NCBI GenBank assembly: GCA_007693435.1
Contig: REDO01000059.1
Span: 1-38,343, forward strand
From: Salinarimonadaceae bacterium
GTDB taxonomy: Bacteria; Pseudomonadota; Alphaproteobacteria; Rhizobiales; Beijerinckiaceae
DNA length: 38,343 nt
Direction: 5' to 3'
Position 1 is the stretch's first letter. Every line of letters starts with the position of its first letter. Below the pieces are notes generated by a model. That model had not been told where the DNA came from. It did not search any database and worked only from the letters and a program-made list of their open reading frames with translations. Below are positions 1 to 8,040 of this stretch, piece by piece. The position numbers and the translations under genes were made by a program.

Positions 1-104
1 AGAAGATCGCCGTCCTGCGCGCCCAGCGAAAAACCGGAGGAACCATCGGAAGCGATTCGAGGGGCGGAGAAGGCGAGAGGATTTATATGCAGATTGAATG
101 ACAT
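1..104 (-). CDS. 5' end of an unrecognised protein, cut by the left window edge
   Basis: An ATG at 104 opens a frame with no stop for the 34 complete codons visible before the window ends. The protein begins MSFNLHINPLAFSAP and continues with a Ser/Gly-rich stretch (DGSSGFSLGAQDGD). A purine-rich stretch (CTGGAAAA) lies just before the ATG and could act as a weak ribosome binding site. The upstream DNA (about 111-170) is extremely A+T rich, unlike the rest of the window, as is common in front of horizontally acquired or silenced genes. No signal peptide or known domain can be recognised in so short a piece. That the frame is real rests on the start context and the promoter-like DNA; the function is unknown. 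Confidence 0.45.
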   Translation of the reverse strand, partial: MSFNLHINPLAFSAPRIASDGSSGFSLGAQDGDL

Positions 105-180
105 TTTTCCAGCTCATATAACTATTTAATATAAAATATAATTTTAAGTGATAAAATTTCAAGATATTTGACGATGAAAT
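105..180 (-). promoter_or_regulatory. AT-rich island, probable promoter region of the left-edge gene
   Basis: Positions 111-170 contain only about 9 G or C in 60 bases, inside DNA otherwise near two-thirds G+C. It holds many TpA steps and several TATA-like hexamers, and on the minus strand a TTGAAA hexamer that could be a -35 element. I cannot choose one -10 element among the many TA-rich candidates. Such tracts are typical targets of xenogeneic silencers, which in Rhizobiales are MucR/Ros-type proteins; binding here is inference. Confidence 0.4.
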
Positions 181-220
181 CTGATTGCCATTTTCGCACA
201 GTACAGTTTGACAATTGCAT

Positions 221-247
221 GGTTGACGGCCGCGCGGCCCATCGACC
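221..247 (-). terminator. GC-rich hairpin downstream of hemW
   Basis: An imperfect inverted repeat of about 27 bases has the core GGCC-GCGC-GGCC and outer arms GGT/ACC with one mismatch and a bulge. It lies 47 bases beyond the hemW stop. There is no T-run after it, so termination is only plausible. Confidence 0.3.
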
Positions 248-293
248 GGGCGAACCCTCCTGTCGGATTGAACGGCTTTGGCCGAGATTCGCC

Positions 294-1457
294 TCACATC
301 GCCAGATCGGCGACCACGGCGTTGAGCACCGGCAGCCCGGTCGACGTCACGACGAGCCGGCCAAGCGGCGTGCGGCGGATCACGCCTTCTTCGATGAGCG
401 AGGCGACGCGGCGCGCGTCGATCCTGCGCCCCGAGAGCGCCTCGTAGCGCTGCGGATCGACGCCTTCGCCGAGCCGCAGCCCCATGACGAGGAACTCGTC
501 GCCCTGCTCCTCGCGGGTCAGCGCGTCGAAGACGGTGACGCCGTGGCCCTGACGCTCGGTCATTTCGAGCCAGGTCTCGGGATGCTTTTCCGTCTCGCTC
601 GCCATGCGCCCGAGCGGCGTGACGAGGCGACCGTGCGAGCCGGGGCCGACGCCGACATATTCGCCGTAGCGCCAGTAGACCAGATTGTGGCGCGATTCAG
701 CGCCGGGCTTCGCGTGGTTCGAGATCTCGTAGGCCGGCAGACCGTGCCTTTCGCAGACCTCCTGCGTCACGTCGAACAGGGCGCGCCCGGTCTCCTCGTC
801 GGGCGTGACGAGCTTGCCGGCCTTGTGGAGTTGTTCGAAGAACGTGCCCGGCTCGATGGTGAGCTGGTAGAGCGATAGGTGCTCCGCCGCCCGCGCGATC
901 GCCTCCTCCAGCTCGGCCGCCCAGGCCTGCGGCGTGTGGCCGGGCCGGGCGTAGATCAGATCGAACGAAAAGCGCTCGAAGATCGATGCGGCGGTGGCGA
1001 CCGCCGCCATGGCCTCGTCCGCCGAATGCATGCGCCCGAGCGCCTTCAGATCGGCGTCGTTCATCGCCTGCACGCCGAGCGAGACGCGGTTCACGCCCGC
1101 TGCGCGATACCCGCGAAACCGCTCCGCCTCGACGCTCGTGGGATTGGCCTCGAGCGTGATCTCGGCGTCGGGAGCGACCGCCCATGCGCCGCCGACCGCG
1201 TCGAGTAGGGCGCCGACGGTTTCGGGCTTCATCAGCGAGGGCGTGCCGCCGCCGAAGAAGACGCTCGTCACCGTGCGGCCCGGGGACAGTTCACGCATAT
1301 GGTCGATCTCGCGCCGGAAAGCCGCGAGAAAGCGCTCCTGATCCACGGGCTTGTGGCGCACGTGGCTGTTGAAGTCACAATACGGGCACTTCGCGGCGCA
1401 GAAGGGCCAGTGAATGTAGACGCCGAAGCCTGCGTCGCTCGTCGGATGCGCGATCAT
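294..1457 (-). CDS. hemW: Radical SAM heme chaperone HemW
   Basis: HemW is a radical-SAM protein of the HemN-like family that binds heme and delivers it to target proteins; it is not a true coproporphyrinogen dehydrogenase. From the ATG at 1457 the product has 387 residues, usual for HemW. The 4Fe-4S motif C-x3-C-x2-C (C20, C24, C27 in FCAAKCPYCDF) is near the N terminus, followed by the SAM-binding stretch FFGGGTPSL and the motif RVSLGVQ. The longer N-terminal extension of HemN is missing, which supports HemW. An alternative in-frame ATG at 1493 would add 12 residues unlike the family's N terminus. The gene diverges from the MOSC gene across 80 bases, which must hold both promoters. Confidence 0.93.
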   Translation of the reverse strand: MIAHPTSDAGFGVYIHWPFCAAKCPYCDFNSHVRHKPVDQERFLAAFRREIDHMRELSPGRTVTSVFFGGGTPSLMKPETVGALLDAVGGAWAVAPDAEITLEANPTSVEAERFRGYRAAGVNRVSLGVQAMNDADLKALGRMHSADEAMAAVATAASIFERFSFDLIYARPGHTPQAWAAELEEAIARAAEHLSLYQLTIEPGTFFEQLHKAGKLVTPDEETGRALFDVTQEVCERHGLPAYEISNHAKPGAESRHNLVYWRYGEYVGVGPGSHGRLVTPLGRMASETEKHPETWLEMTERQGHGVTVFDALTREEQGDEFLVMGLRLGEGVDPQRYEALSGRRIDARRVASLIEEGVIRRTPLGRLVVTSTGLPVLNAVVADLAM

Positions 1458-1537
1458 GGTTCTGGATGTGCGCAATGTCGCGTCTTTTGGCAACCGCGCT
1501 CTTGCGCGCAGTTCCGTCCGCCCTCTATCCCTGAGGC

Positions 1538-2347
1538 ATGTCGATCCGCGTCGAGGCTCTCCATCGCTATCCCGTCAAGGGGCTATCGCCCGAGCCGCTG
1601 GCGCGCGCCACGCTCACGGCCGGCCGATATTTTCCCGGCGACAGGGTCTTTGCGATCGAGAACGGCCCCTCCGGCTTTGATCCTGCGGCCCCGCGCCATC
1701 TCCCCAAGATCGCTTATCTGATGCTGATGCGCGACGAGGCGCTGGCGCGGCTGGAGACGCGCTACGAGGACGCGGCCGACGAAATCGTGATCCGCGCGGC
1801 CGGCGTCGAGCGCCTGCGGGCGAAGGCGGGAAGCGAGGACGGCAAGCGCGCGCTCGCCGATTTTCTCGCGTCCTATCTGGAGCGCGAGGCGCCTGGCGCG
1901 CTGCGCGGCGAGCCGGCGCTTCTCGCCGCGCCGGAGGGCTATCGCTTCACCGACAGCGCGCGCGGCTACGTTTCGATCGTCAATCTGGAAAGCGTCGCCG
2001 CGCTCGAGGATATGGTCGGCGCGCCGGTCGATCCCTTGCGCTTTCGCGCCAATATCCACGTCACCGGTCTGCCGGCCTGGGGGGAGTTCGATCTGGTCGG
2101 GCGAGAGCTGCGCGCGCCGTCGGGAATGACGTTGCGGGTCACGAAGCGGATCGTGCGCTGCGCGGCGACGAACGTCGATCCGGGCACGGGGCTGCGCGAC
2201 ATGGCGATCCCCGACACCCTCATGCGCCGCATGGGCCACATGGATTGCGGCGTTTACGCGGAAATCGTGGCCGGAGGCGCGCTCTCTCCCGGAATCCGTC
2301 TCATCGTCGAGAACGATGTCGGCGCCAGAGACCTGCCTTTCGGCTGA
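1538..2347 (+). CDS. MOSC domain-containing protein (YcbX/mARC-like)
   Basis: The 269-residue product has an N-terminal MOSC_N beta-barrel (about residues 1-110, starting VEALHRYPVKGLSPEPL) and a C-terminal MOSC domain (about 130-260). C208, in the signature RCAATNVDPGTG, matches the cysteine that binds the molybdenum cofactor in mARC and YcbX proteins. These enzymes reduce N-hydroxylated compounds with an electron-donor partner. No ferredoxin domain is fused here, unlike E. coli YcbX, so a separate reductase would be needed. The GAGG before the ATG is only one base away, so the ribosome binding site is weak. It diverges from hemW and converges on the DUF4167 gene. Confidence 0.85.
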   Translation: MSIRVEALHRYPVKGLSPEPLARATLTAGRYFPGDRVFAIENGPSGFDPAAPRHLPKIAYLMLMRDEALARLETRYEDAADEIVIRAAGVERLRAKAGSEDGKRALADFLASYLEREAPGALRGEPALLAAPEGYRFTDSARGYVSIVNLESVAALEDMVGAPVDPLRFRANIHVTGLPAWGEFDLVGRELRAPSGMTLRVTKRIVRCAATNVDPGTGLRDMAIPDTLMRRMGHMDCGVYAEIVAGGALSPGIRLIVENDVGARDLPFG

Positions 2348-2406
2348 TCCGGGATAGGGCCGCGACGCCGCACCCTTGGCGCTGTCGCGTGAAACACGCC
2401 GCAGAA

Positions 2407-2473
2407 CCCTCTCCCGAGGGGAGGGCTTGCGTGCGGTGGTTCAGGCGCGAGACCAAACTCCCTTCCGAAAGGG
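2407..2473. repeat. Pair of short palindromes between convergent genes
   Basis: The 169-base gap between the MOSC stop and the DUF4167 stop holds two hairpins. One at 2407-2425 has arms CCCTCTCCC and GGGGAGGG around a GAG centre. The other at 2460-2473 has CCCTT/AAGGG arms around a short loop. CCCTCTCC-type palindromes often occur as interspersed intergenic repeats in Rhizobiales; here they may also serve as a two-way terminator. Copies elsewhere in the genome cannot be tested from this window. Confidence 0.45.
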
Positions 2474-2516
2474 TAGGGGCGGATGGCGCAAGGATTTTCG
2501 GACAAGCGACCGAGGA

Positions 2517-3371
2517 TCACTCGGCGGCGGTCTTGTCGGCGGCGTCGCCGTTTTCGTTCGCCTCCGTTTCGGCCGCAGCCTTGCGCGTGACGCGGCGGCG
2601 CTTCGGCTTCGCCTCGGCTTCCGCAGCGGGCTCCGGCGCGGGCGCGGGGCGCGGCGTCGGCTTTGTCAGGAAGTCGGGAAGCGCGGGCTGCTCGCTCTCG
2701 CTGGTCTCGACGCGGCGGCGCGGACGCGGAGTGCGCTCCGCGGGCTCGGGGCTTTCCGCCCGGGCCGGCGGGAGCGCCTCCTCGGCCGTCTCGCGGCGGG
2801 GCTCCTGATGCGGGCGCTGATCAGGCGCGCGCTGCTGGAAACGCTCGCGGCGGTCGGGACGCTGCCCTCGACCCTGGAAGCCGCCGTCCTGGCGGTTCGG
2901 GCGCTCTTGACGCTCGGGCCGATCCTGTCGGTCGGGACGCTCTTGCCGCTCTTGCCGATCCTGGCGTGGATCGAAGGCCGCCGGCTGAGGCTGCGACCCG
3001 GGATCCATCTCGTCGCTCGACGCGCCGCCGCCCTGACCGTAGCCATAGCCGTAGCCGCCGTTGACGTCGTCGTCGCCCTCGTCGCCGTCCTCGTCATAGC
3101 CGCGCGGACCGCCGAACTGCTGGCGCATGGCCTCCTGGGCGGTGGCGATGATGCGCAGGTAGTGCTCGGCGTGCTGGAAGTAGTTTTCAGCCGCGACCGG
3201 ATCGCTGCTCACCTGCGCGTCGCGCGCAAGCTGGAGATACTTCTCGGCGATGTGCTGCGCGGTTCCGCGCACCTTCACGTCCGGTCCATTGGATTCGTAG
3301 CTCCGCGTAAGCGGATTGGGACCCTTGCCGCGGCTGCGGCCGCGCATGCGCCTGTTCTGTCCTGGTCTCAT
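2517..3371 (-). CDS. DUF4167 domain-containing protein
   Basis: The 284-residue product begins with a basic segment (MRPGQNRRMRGRSRGKG) leading into the DUF4167 domain (about residues 15-90), with the characteristic RSYESNGPDVKVRGTA and HYLRIIATAQEA stretches. The family is nearly confined to Alphaproteobacteria and its function is unknown. After residue 90 the protein is low-complexity: first Gly/Tyr-rich, then repeated R-Q-D/R-Q-E units, then Pro/Glu/Lys-rich to the end. The basic N terminus and charged repeats suggest RNA or nucleoprotein contact, which is inference. The usual neighbour prmC lies upstream on the same strand after a 327-base spacer. The start is the ATG that matches the family's N terminus. 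Confidence 0.88.
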   Translation of the reverse strand: MRPGQNRRMRGRSRGKGPNPLTRSYESNGPDVKVRGTAQHIAEKYLQLARDAQVSSDPVAAENYFQHAEHYLRIIATAQEAMRQQFGGPRGYDEDGDEGDDDVNGGYGYGYGQGGGASSDEMDPGSQPQPAAFDPRQDRQERQERPDRQDRPERQERPNRQDGGFQGRGQRPDRRERFQQRAPDQRPHQEPRRETAEEALPPARAESPEPAERTPRPRRRVETSESEQPALPDFLTKPTPRPAPAPEPAAEAEAKPKRRRVTRKAAAETEANENGDAADKTAAE

Positions 3372-3698
3372 GGATGCTTTTCGACCTTCAATGTCTCTCG
3401 TTCAGATGTTCTCGCGAGAGAGTGGCGCCGGACGCGGAGCGTTCCGCCGTCCGAACGAACGTCCGCCAGCTTGATATTCAACCGGGACATGGCCCGGAAG
3501 ACCATAAGCAATGTCGGATGCCGAAAACCGCAGCGTCTCAAACAGCCCCAGACCTGCGGCGGGAAACCGCCATACCACGCTGCAGTCCGGATATTCCGGA
3601 CAATGTCAGCCATCGATAATCTACGGTTTCGCCCTGCAAGCTAGCGGCTTCGTGTGTCATTTCCAAGCGCTAATTATGTGCTTTGCTTGATAAATCGC
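3372..3698 (-). other. 327-base spacer: long leader of the DUF4167 gene
   Basis: This interval lies between prmC and the DUF4167 gene. It is less G+C rich than the flanking genes and contains a good promoter candidate at 3638-3666, which would give a transcript leader of about 260 bases. An 81-codon frame starting at 3613 ends with its stop overlapping the DUF4167 start as ATGA. That frame lacks a ribosome binding site and has non-typical third-position composition, so I do not call it a gene. A structured or regulatory leader remains possible. Confidence 0.4.
3638..3666 (-). promoter_or_regulatory. Candidate sigma70-type promoter of the DUF4167 gene
   Basis: On the minus strand, TTGGAA (3661-3666) and TAGCTT (3638-3643) are separated by exactly 17 bases. 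This fits the primary sigma factor pattern and lies in the only long non-coding stretch upstream of the gene. Confidence 0.4.
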
Positions 3699-4592
3699 TT
3701 ATTCCCGGGTGGCGAAGCGCCGATCCGGCGCCGGACGGAAGCTCGCCGCACGCTCCACGCCCCCAAGATCGCGCGCCGAGCCCGCCCGTTCGAGCCCGAA
3801 CGCTTCCGCCAGAGCGCGAATCGATTCGCCCTGTCCGACACCGTATTCCACAACCAGCGCGCCGCCGGGCGCGAGCAGACCCGGCGCCTGCGCGAGGATC
3901 GTTCGGTACGCTTCGAGCCCGTCGGCGCCGCCCGCCAGGGCGAGACGGGGATCGTGCTCGCGCACCTCCCGCCCGAGGCCATCGATGTCGCCATCGGGGA
4001 TGTATGGCGGGTTCGAGACGACGAGGTCGAATGTCCCCGCGAGCGCCGCGCCCCAGTCGCCGACCACGAAGGCGGCGCGGTCGGCGAGGCCGAGGGCCCG
4101 CGCGTTCGCGCGCGCCGTCGCCGCCGCTTCGGACGAACGATCGACGCCAAGGCCCCGAGCGTCGGGCAATTCGTGCAGGAGCGCCAGCAGGATGCAGCCC
4201 GTTCCCGTTCCCAGATCGAGGACGCGCGCTTCCGGTCCCGCCGCCGGCTCCGCCAGAGCAAGCTCCACCAGCGTCTCGGTGTCCGGACGCGGTTCCAGCG
4301 TTGCGGGCGACAGCGCGAAACGCAAGCCCCGGAACTCGCGCGCGCCGAGGATGCGCCAGACCGGCTCGCCGGCCGCGCGGCGCGCCGTCCAGTCCGCAAT
4401 CCGGGCGGCCGCCTGCGCCGACAGGGGAGCGTCCGGGTCGCGGGCGAAGGCCGTCGCGTCGAGACCGGCCGCCTCCAGCGTCAGGATCCGCGCGTCGAGC
4501 GCCGGATCGTCGGCGCCGGCCTCGCGCAGGGCGTCGCGCACGCTGCGCATGGCCGCGCCGACGGCGACGCCCGCCGCCAGGGCCGCGCTCAC
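3699..4592 (-). CDS. prmC: Release factor glutamine N5-methyltransferase PrmC
   Basis: PrmC methylates the glutamine of the GGQ motif in class I release factors using SAM. The product has 297 residues from the GTG at 4592. That GTG overlaps the prfA stop as GTGA, indicating translational coupling with its own substrate gene. The SAM-binding motif DLGTGTG is at about residues 126-132 and the catalytic NPPY at 194-197. The N-terminal helical domain contains [12 protein letters not shown], typical of PrmC. An internal ATG at 4550 would give 283 residues and cannot be excluded. It is the last gene of the lysC-ptsP-prfA-prmC run. Confidence 0.95.
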   Translation of the reverse strand: MSAALAAGVAVGAAMRSVRDALREAGADDPALDARILTLEAAGLDATAFARDPDAPLSAQAAARIADWTARRAAGEPVWRILGAREFRGLRFALSPATLEPRPDTETLVELALAEPAAGPEARVLDLGTGTGCILLALLHELPDARGLGVDRSSEAAATARANARALGLADRAAFVVGDWGAALAGTFDLVVSNPPYIPDGDIDGLGREVREHDPRLALAGGADGLEAYRTILAQAPGLLAPGGALVVEYGVGQGESIRALAEAFGLERAGSARDLGGVERAASFRPAPDRRFATRE

Positions 4593-5671
4593 ATTCCCGC
4601 CTCGGCGAGCAGCCCCGCCTGATGCTCGGCGATCAGCGCGTCGAGGATCTCGTCGAGCGCCTCGCCCGCGATGACCGCATCCAGCTTGTAGAGGGTGAGA
4701 TTGATGCGGTGATCGGTCACCCGCCCTTGCGGGAAATTGTAGGTGCGGATGCGCTCCGAGCGGTCGCCGGACCCGACCTGCGAGCGGCGATCGGCCGCGC
4801 GGGCGCTGTCCCGGCTCTCGCGCTCGGCCTCGTAGAGCCTGGAGCGCAGGAGCGTCATGGCGCGCGCCTTGTTCTTGTGCTGCGAGCGCTCGTCCTGCAC
4901 CAGCACCACGATCCCCGACGGCAGATGCGTGATGCGCACCGCCGATTCCGTTTTGTTGACGTGCTGGCCGCCCGGGCCGCCCGAACGCATCGTGTCGATC
5001 CGCAGGTCGCGCTCGTCGATCGCCACATCGACCTCCTCGGCTTCCGGGAGCACCGCGACGGTCGCCGCCGAGGTGTGGATGCGGCCGCTCGTTTCGGTGT
5101 CGGGCACGCGCTGAACGCGGTGGACGCCGCTTTCGAACTTGAGGCGCGCGAACACGCCCCGGCCCGTGATCTGCGCGATGATCTCCTTGTAGCCCCCGAC
5201 CGCGCCCTCGCTCGCCGAGACGGTCTCGACCTTCCAGCCGTGCAATTCGGCGCAGCGGGCGTACATGCGGAAGAGATCGCCGGCGAACAGCGCGGCCTCG
5301 TCGCCCCCCGTCCCGGCCCGGATCTCGAGAATGGCGCTCTTCTCGTCTGCTGCGTCCTTCGGTAGCAGGAGGAGCTGCAGCTTCCGGGCCGCACGTTCGA
5401 CGGCGTCGCGCGCCTGCGGCAGCTCGGTTTCGGCCAGCGCGCGCATTTCGCGGTCTGTCGCGGGATCGGCGAGCAGGGTCTCGACGCCAGCGAGTTCGGA
5501 GGCGACGGCGCGCCATGTCGCGATCGCCGCGACGACGGGATCGAGTTCGGCGAGTTCGCGCGACAGCGCGACGAATGTCTCCGAGTCTGGCCCGGCCGAG
5601 AGCGTGGCGGTCACGATCGCGTGGCGCGATACGATGGCGTCGAGCCGGTCTTCGGGCAGGGTGAGGCTCAT
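4589..5671 (-). CDS. prfA: Peptide chain release factor 1
   Basis: RF1 reads UAA and UAG stop codons and triggers peptide release in the ribosome. The 360-residue product has the usual RF1 length. The GGQ motif is at 234-236 inside [10 protein letters not shown], the peptidyl-transfer site methylated by PrmC. The codon-recognition tripeptide is P190-D191-T192; E. coli has PAT at this place, so the middle residue is acidic here. The following [15 protein letters not shown] is typical RF1, and no RF2-type SPF motif is present. It starts 6 bases after the ptsP stop and overlaps prmC, so the three are surely co-transcribed. Confidence 0.97.
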   Translation of the reverse strand: MSLTLPEDRLDAIVSRHAIVTATLSAGPDSETFVALSRELAELDPVVAAIATWRAVASELAGVETLLADPATDREMRALAETELPQARDAVERAARKLQLLLLPKDAADEKSAILEIRAGTGGDEAALFAGDLFRMYARCAELHGWKVETVSASEGAVGGYKEIIAQITGRGVFARLKFESGVHRVQRVPDTETSGRIHTSAATVAVLPEAEEVDVAIDERDLRIDTMRSGGPGGQHVNKTESAVRITHLPSGIVVLVQDERSQHKNKARAMTLLRSRLYEAERESRDSARAADRRSQVGSGDRSERIRTYNFPQGRVTDHRINLTLYKLDAVIAGEALDEILDALIAEHQAGLLAEAGM

Positions 5672-5677
5672 GTCGCC

Positions 5678-7945
5678 TCAGACGGGAATCTGCCGGCGCT
5701 CGGCGAAGGCCGCCAGCGCGCCGCGCAACGAATACGCCTCGCCGCCCCGGTCCAGCCCCTCGCGGATCAGCGCGCCTGCGGCCTCCGCCTCCGCCGCCAG
5801 CAGCATCGCCTTCACCGGGCCGATGGAGGAGGGCGACATCGAGAGCGAGCGGAAGCCGAGCCCGATCAGCGCCAGCGCCTCGAGCGGACGCCCGGCGATC
5901 TCGCCGCAGACCGAGACGCGACAATCCGCCTCCAGCGCGTGATCGGCGATCAGCCGCAAGGCGCGCAGCGAGCTGACGCTGAGCGGATCATAGCGCTGCG
6001 CGACCTGCCGGTTTTCGCGGTCGGCCGCGAACAGGAATTGGAGGAGATCGTTCGAGCCGACGGAGAGAAAGTCCGCAGCCATGCAAATCTCGCGGATCTG
6101 GAAGAGCAGGGAGGGCACCTCGACCATGACGCCGAGCGCGATCGAGGTGGGCATCTCATGGCCGTGGCGGCGCAGATAGGCGATCTCGCGGTTCACGATG
6201 TCGCGCCCGCGCACGAATTCCTCCACCGTCGCGACCATGGGAAGCATGATCTCGATCGGATGCCCTGCACCGGCCTTGAGCAGCGCGCGGATCTGGCTGC
6301 GCAGGAGGCCGGGCCGGTCCAGCCCGATGCGGATCGCCCGCCAGCCCAGCGCCGGGTTCTCCTCCTCGGCCGCCGACATGTAGGGCAGCACCTTGTCGCC
6401 GCCGATATCAAGGGTGCGGAAGGTGACGGGCGCTTCGCCGCAATGTTCGAGCACGGCGCGGTAGAGTTTCTGCTGTTCGCTGGTCGACGGCATGGCCTGG
6501 GCGACCATGAACTGGATCTCGGTGCGAAACAGCCCGATGCCGTGCGCGCCCGTCTCCTCGAGATGGGGCAGATCGACGAGGAGGCCGGCGTTGAGGCGAA
6601 GGTCGATCGCGGCGCCGTCGCGGGTGACGGCGGGGATGTCGCGCAGGCGCCTGTACTGCTCCATGCGCCGGGCGCGAAGCCGGGCCTTTTCGGCATAGGC
6701 CGATTCGACATCGGGGCGCGGGCGAATCTGGATTTCGCCGGCGACGCCATCGACGATCAGCGCGTCGCCGGGTTCGACAAGCGATGTGACGTTGTCGACG
6801 CGGCCCACCGCCGGCAGGCCCAGCGCCCGCGCGACGATCGCGACATGGCTGGTCGGACCGCCTTCCTCCAGCACGATGCCGCGCAGCTTGGCGCGGTCGT
6901 AGTCGAGCAGCGCGGCGGGGCCCATCGAGCGCGCCACGATGATGGCGTTGTCCGGGAGCTCCGAGCCCGCCACCACGAAGTCCCGGCCCACGAGCTGGTG
7001 CAGGAGCCTGTTGGCGAGATCGTCGAGATCGTGCAGGCGCTCGCGCAGATAGGGGTCGGTCTGGCGCATCATGCGCGCACGGTTGTCGGACTGCACGCGC
7101 TCGACCGCGGCCTCGGCCGTGAGGCCCGTGAGGACCGCCTCGCGCATGCGCCGCAGCCAGCCCTGATCATGCGCGAACATGCGGAAGGTTTCGAGCACCT
7201 CGCGATGTTCGCCGCCATCGGCCACGTCGCCGCGCTCGATCAGTTCGTCGATCGTTGCGCGCACGCGCCGGATGGCCGCGTCGAGGCGCTCGACCTCGAC
7301 ATCGGCGTTCTCGGCGATGAGGTTCTTCACCACGACGCGCGGCTCATGGAGCACGACATGGCCGAGCCCGACGCCTTCGGAAAGCGAAACGCCTTGCAGA
7401 TAGAGCGGCTTCTTGAGCGCGATCGCCGCGCCCGGCTGCGCGATCGTCTGCAATTCGCCGGACGCGATCATCTCCGCGACGACCATCGCGGTGGTCTGCG
7501 CCGCCTCGATCTCTTCCTCGGTGTAGGTCCGGTGCGCCCGATTCTGGACGACGAGCACGCCGAGCGTGTTGCCCGCCCGCAGGATCGGGACGCCGAGGAA
7601 GCCGTGATAGATCTCCTCGCCCGTCTCCGGCTTGTAGGAGAAGGAGGGATGCGCCTGGGCGTCGGCGAGGGCGAGCGGATGCGCGACTTCCGCGATGAGG
7701 CCGACGAGGCCCTCGCCGGCGCGCATCGTCGTGAGGTGGACCGCCTCGCGCTTGAGCCCCTCCGTCGCATAGAGCTCGAGGGTGCCGTCCGCGCGCAGGA
7801 CGTAGACGGAGCAGACTTCGGCCACCATGTTGGCGGCGATCAGGACGACGATTTTGTCCAGCCGCTCCTGTGCGCCGATGGGCTCCGCCATGATCTCGCG
7901 GAGGCGCCGGAGTAGAACGCGCGGACCGCCTGGAGCCCCTCTCAT
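5678..7945 (-). CDS. ptsP: PEP-protein phosphotransferase PtsP (enzyme I Ntr)
   Basis: EI-Ntr takes phosphate from phosphoenolpyruvate and passes it to NPr and then EIIA-Ntr, a regulatory cascade linked to nitrogen and potassium status. The product has 755 residues from the ATG at 7945. An N-terminal GAF domain covers about residues 25-165. The phosphohistidine is H367 in GGPTSHVAI. The PEP-binding barrel follows, including the GLFRTEIQF stretch and the active-site cysteine motif VCGEIAG near the C terminus. An AGGAG lies 13 bases before the start, rather distant. It follows lysC by 89 bases, which contain two hairpins, and precedes prfA by 6. Confidence 0.95.
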   Translation of the reverse strand: MRGAPGGPRVLLRRLREIMAEPIGAQERLDKIVVLIAANMVAEVCSVYVLRADGTLELYATEGLKREAVHLTTMRAGEGLVGLIAEVAHPLALADAQAHPSFSYKPETGEEIYHGFLGVPILRAGNTLGVLVVQNRAHRTYTEEEIEAAQTTAMVVAEMIASGELQTIAQPGAAIALKKPLYLQGVSLSEGVGLGHVVLHEPRVVVKNLIAENADVEVERLDAAIRRVRATIDELIERGDVADGGEHREVLETFRMFAHDQGWLRRMREAVLTGLTAEAAVERVQSDNRARMMRQTDPYLRERLHDLDDLANRLLHQLVGRDFVVAGSELPDNAIIVARSMGPAALLDYDRAKLRGIVLEEGGPTSHVAIVARALGLPAVGRVDNVTSLVEPGDALIVDGVAGEIQIRPRPDVESAYAEKARLRARRMEQYRRLRDIPAVTRDGAAIDLRLNAGLLVDLPHLEETGAHGIGLFRTEIQFMVAQAMPSTSEQQKLYRAVLEHCGEAPVTFRTLDIGGDKVLPYMSAAEEENPALGWRAIRIGLDRPGLLRSQIRALLKAGAGHPIEIMLPMVATVEEFVRGRDIVNREIAYLRRHGHEMPTSIALGVMVEVPSLLFQIREICMAADFLSVGSNDLLQFLFAADRENRQVAQRYDPLSVSSLRALRLIADHALEADCRVSVCGEIAGRPLEALALIGLGFRSLSMSPSSIGPVKAMLLAAEAEAAGALIREGLDRGGEAYSLRGALAAFAERRQIPV

Positions 7946-7969
7946 ACGAAACGCCTGTCTCCTGTGGAC

Positions 7970-7984
7970 GGCAGACAGCCTGCC
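7970..7984 (-). other. Small hairpin in the ptsP leader
   Basis: A perfect 5-base-pair stem (GGCAG/CTGCC) with a 5-base loop lies about 25 bases upstream of the ptsP start, just before the AGGAG. It could affect mRNA stability or translation; there is no further support. Confidence 0.25.
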
Positions 7985-8015
7985 CTCGAAGCACGGTATC
8001 GGATTTCTAGAAGGT

Positions 8016-8040
8016 CTGAAAATGCCTGCAACGGTCAGGC
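8016..8040 (-). terminator. Weak terminator at the lysC stop codon
   Basis: On the minus strand GCCTG and CAGGC form a 5-base-pair stem with a 7-base loop, followed by ATTTTCAG. The lysC TGA lies in the 5' arm and loop boundary. The short stem and short T-run suggest partial termination between lysC and ptsP rather than a full stop. Confidence 0.4.

Noticed and set aside
3368-3613. 81-codon frame upstream of the DUF4167 gene on the minus strand
   Set aside because: It lacks a ribosome binding site, has irregular third-position composition and no recognisable family; kept only as a leader observation.
4593-5924. Long N-terminal extension of prmC through prfA
   Set aside because: Low-complexity Arg-rich shadow of prfA in another frame; PrmC starts at the GTGA overlap.
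5621-7915. 764-codon plus-strand frame opposite ptsP
   Set aside because: His/Arg/Asp-rich composition is the antisense shadow of a high-G+C gene; no domain and no start signal.
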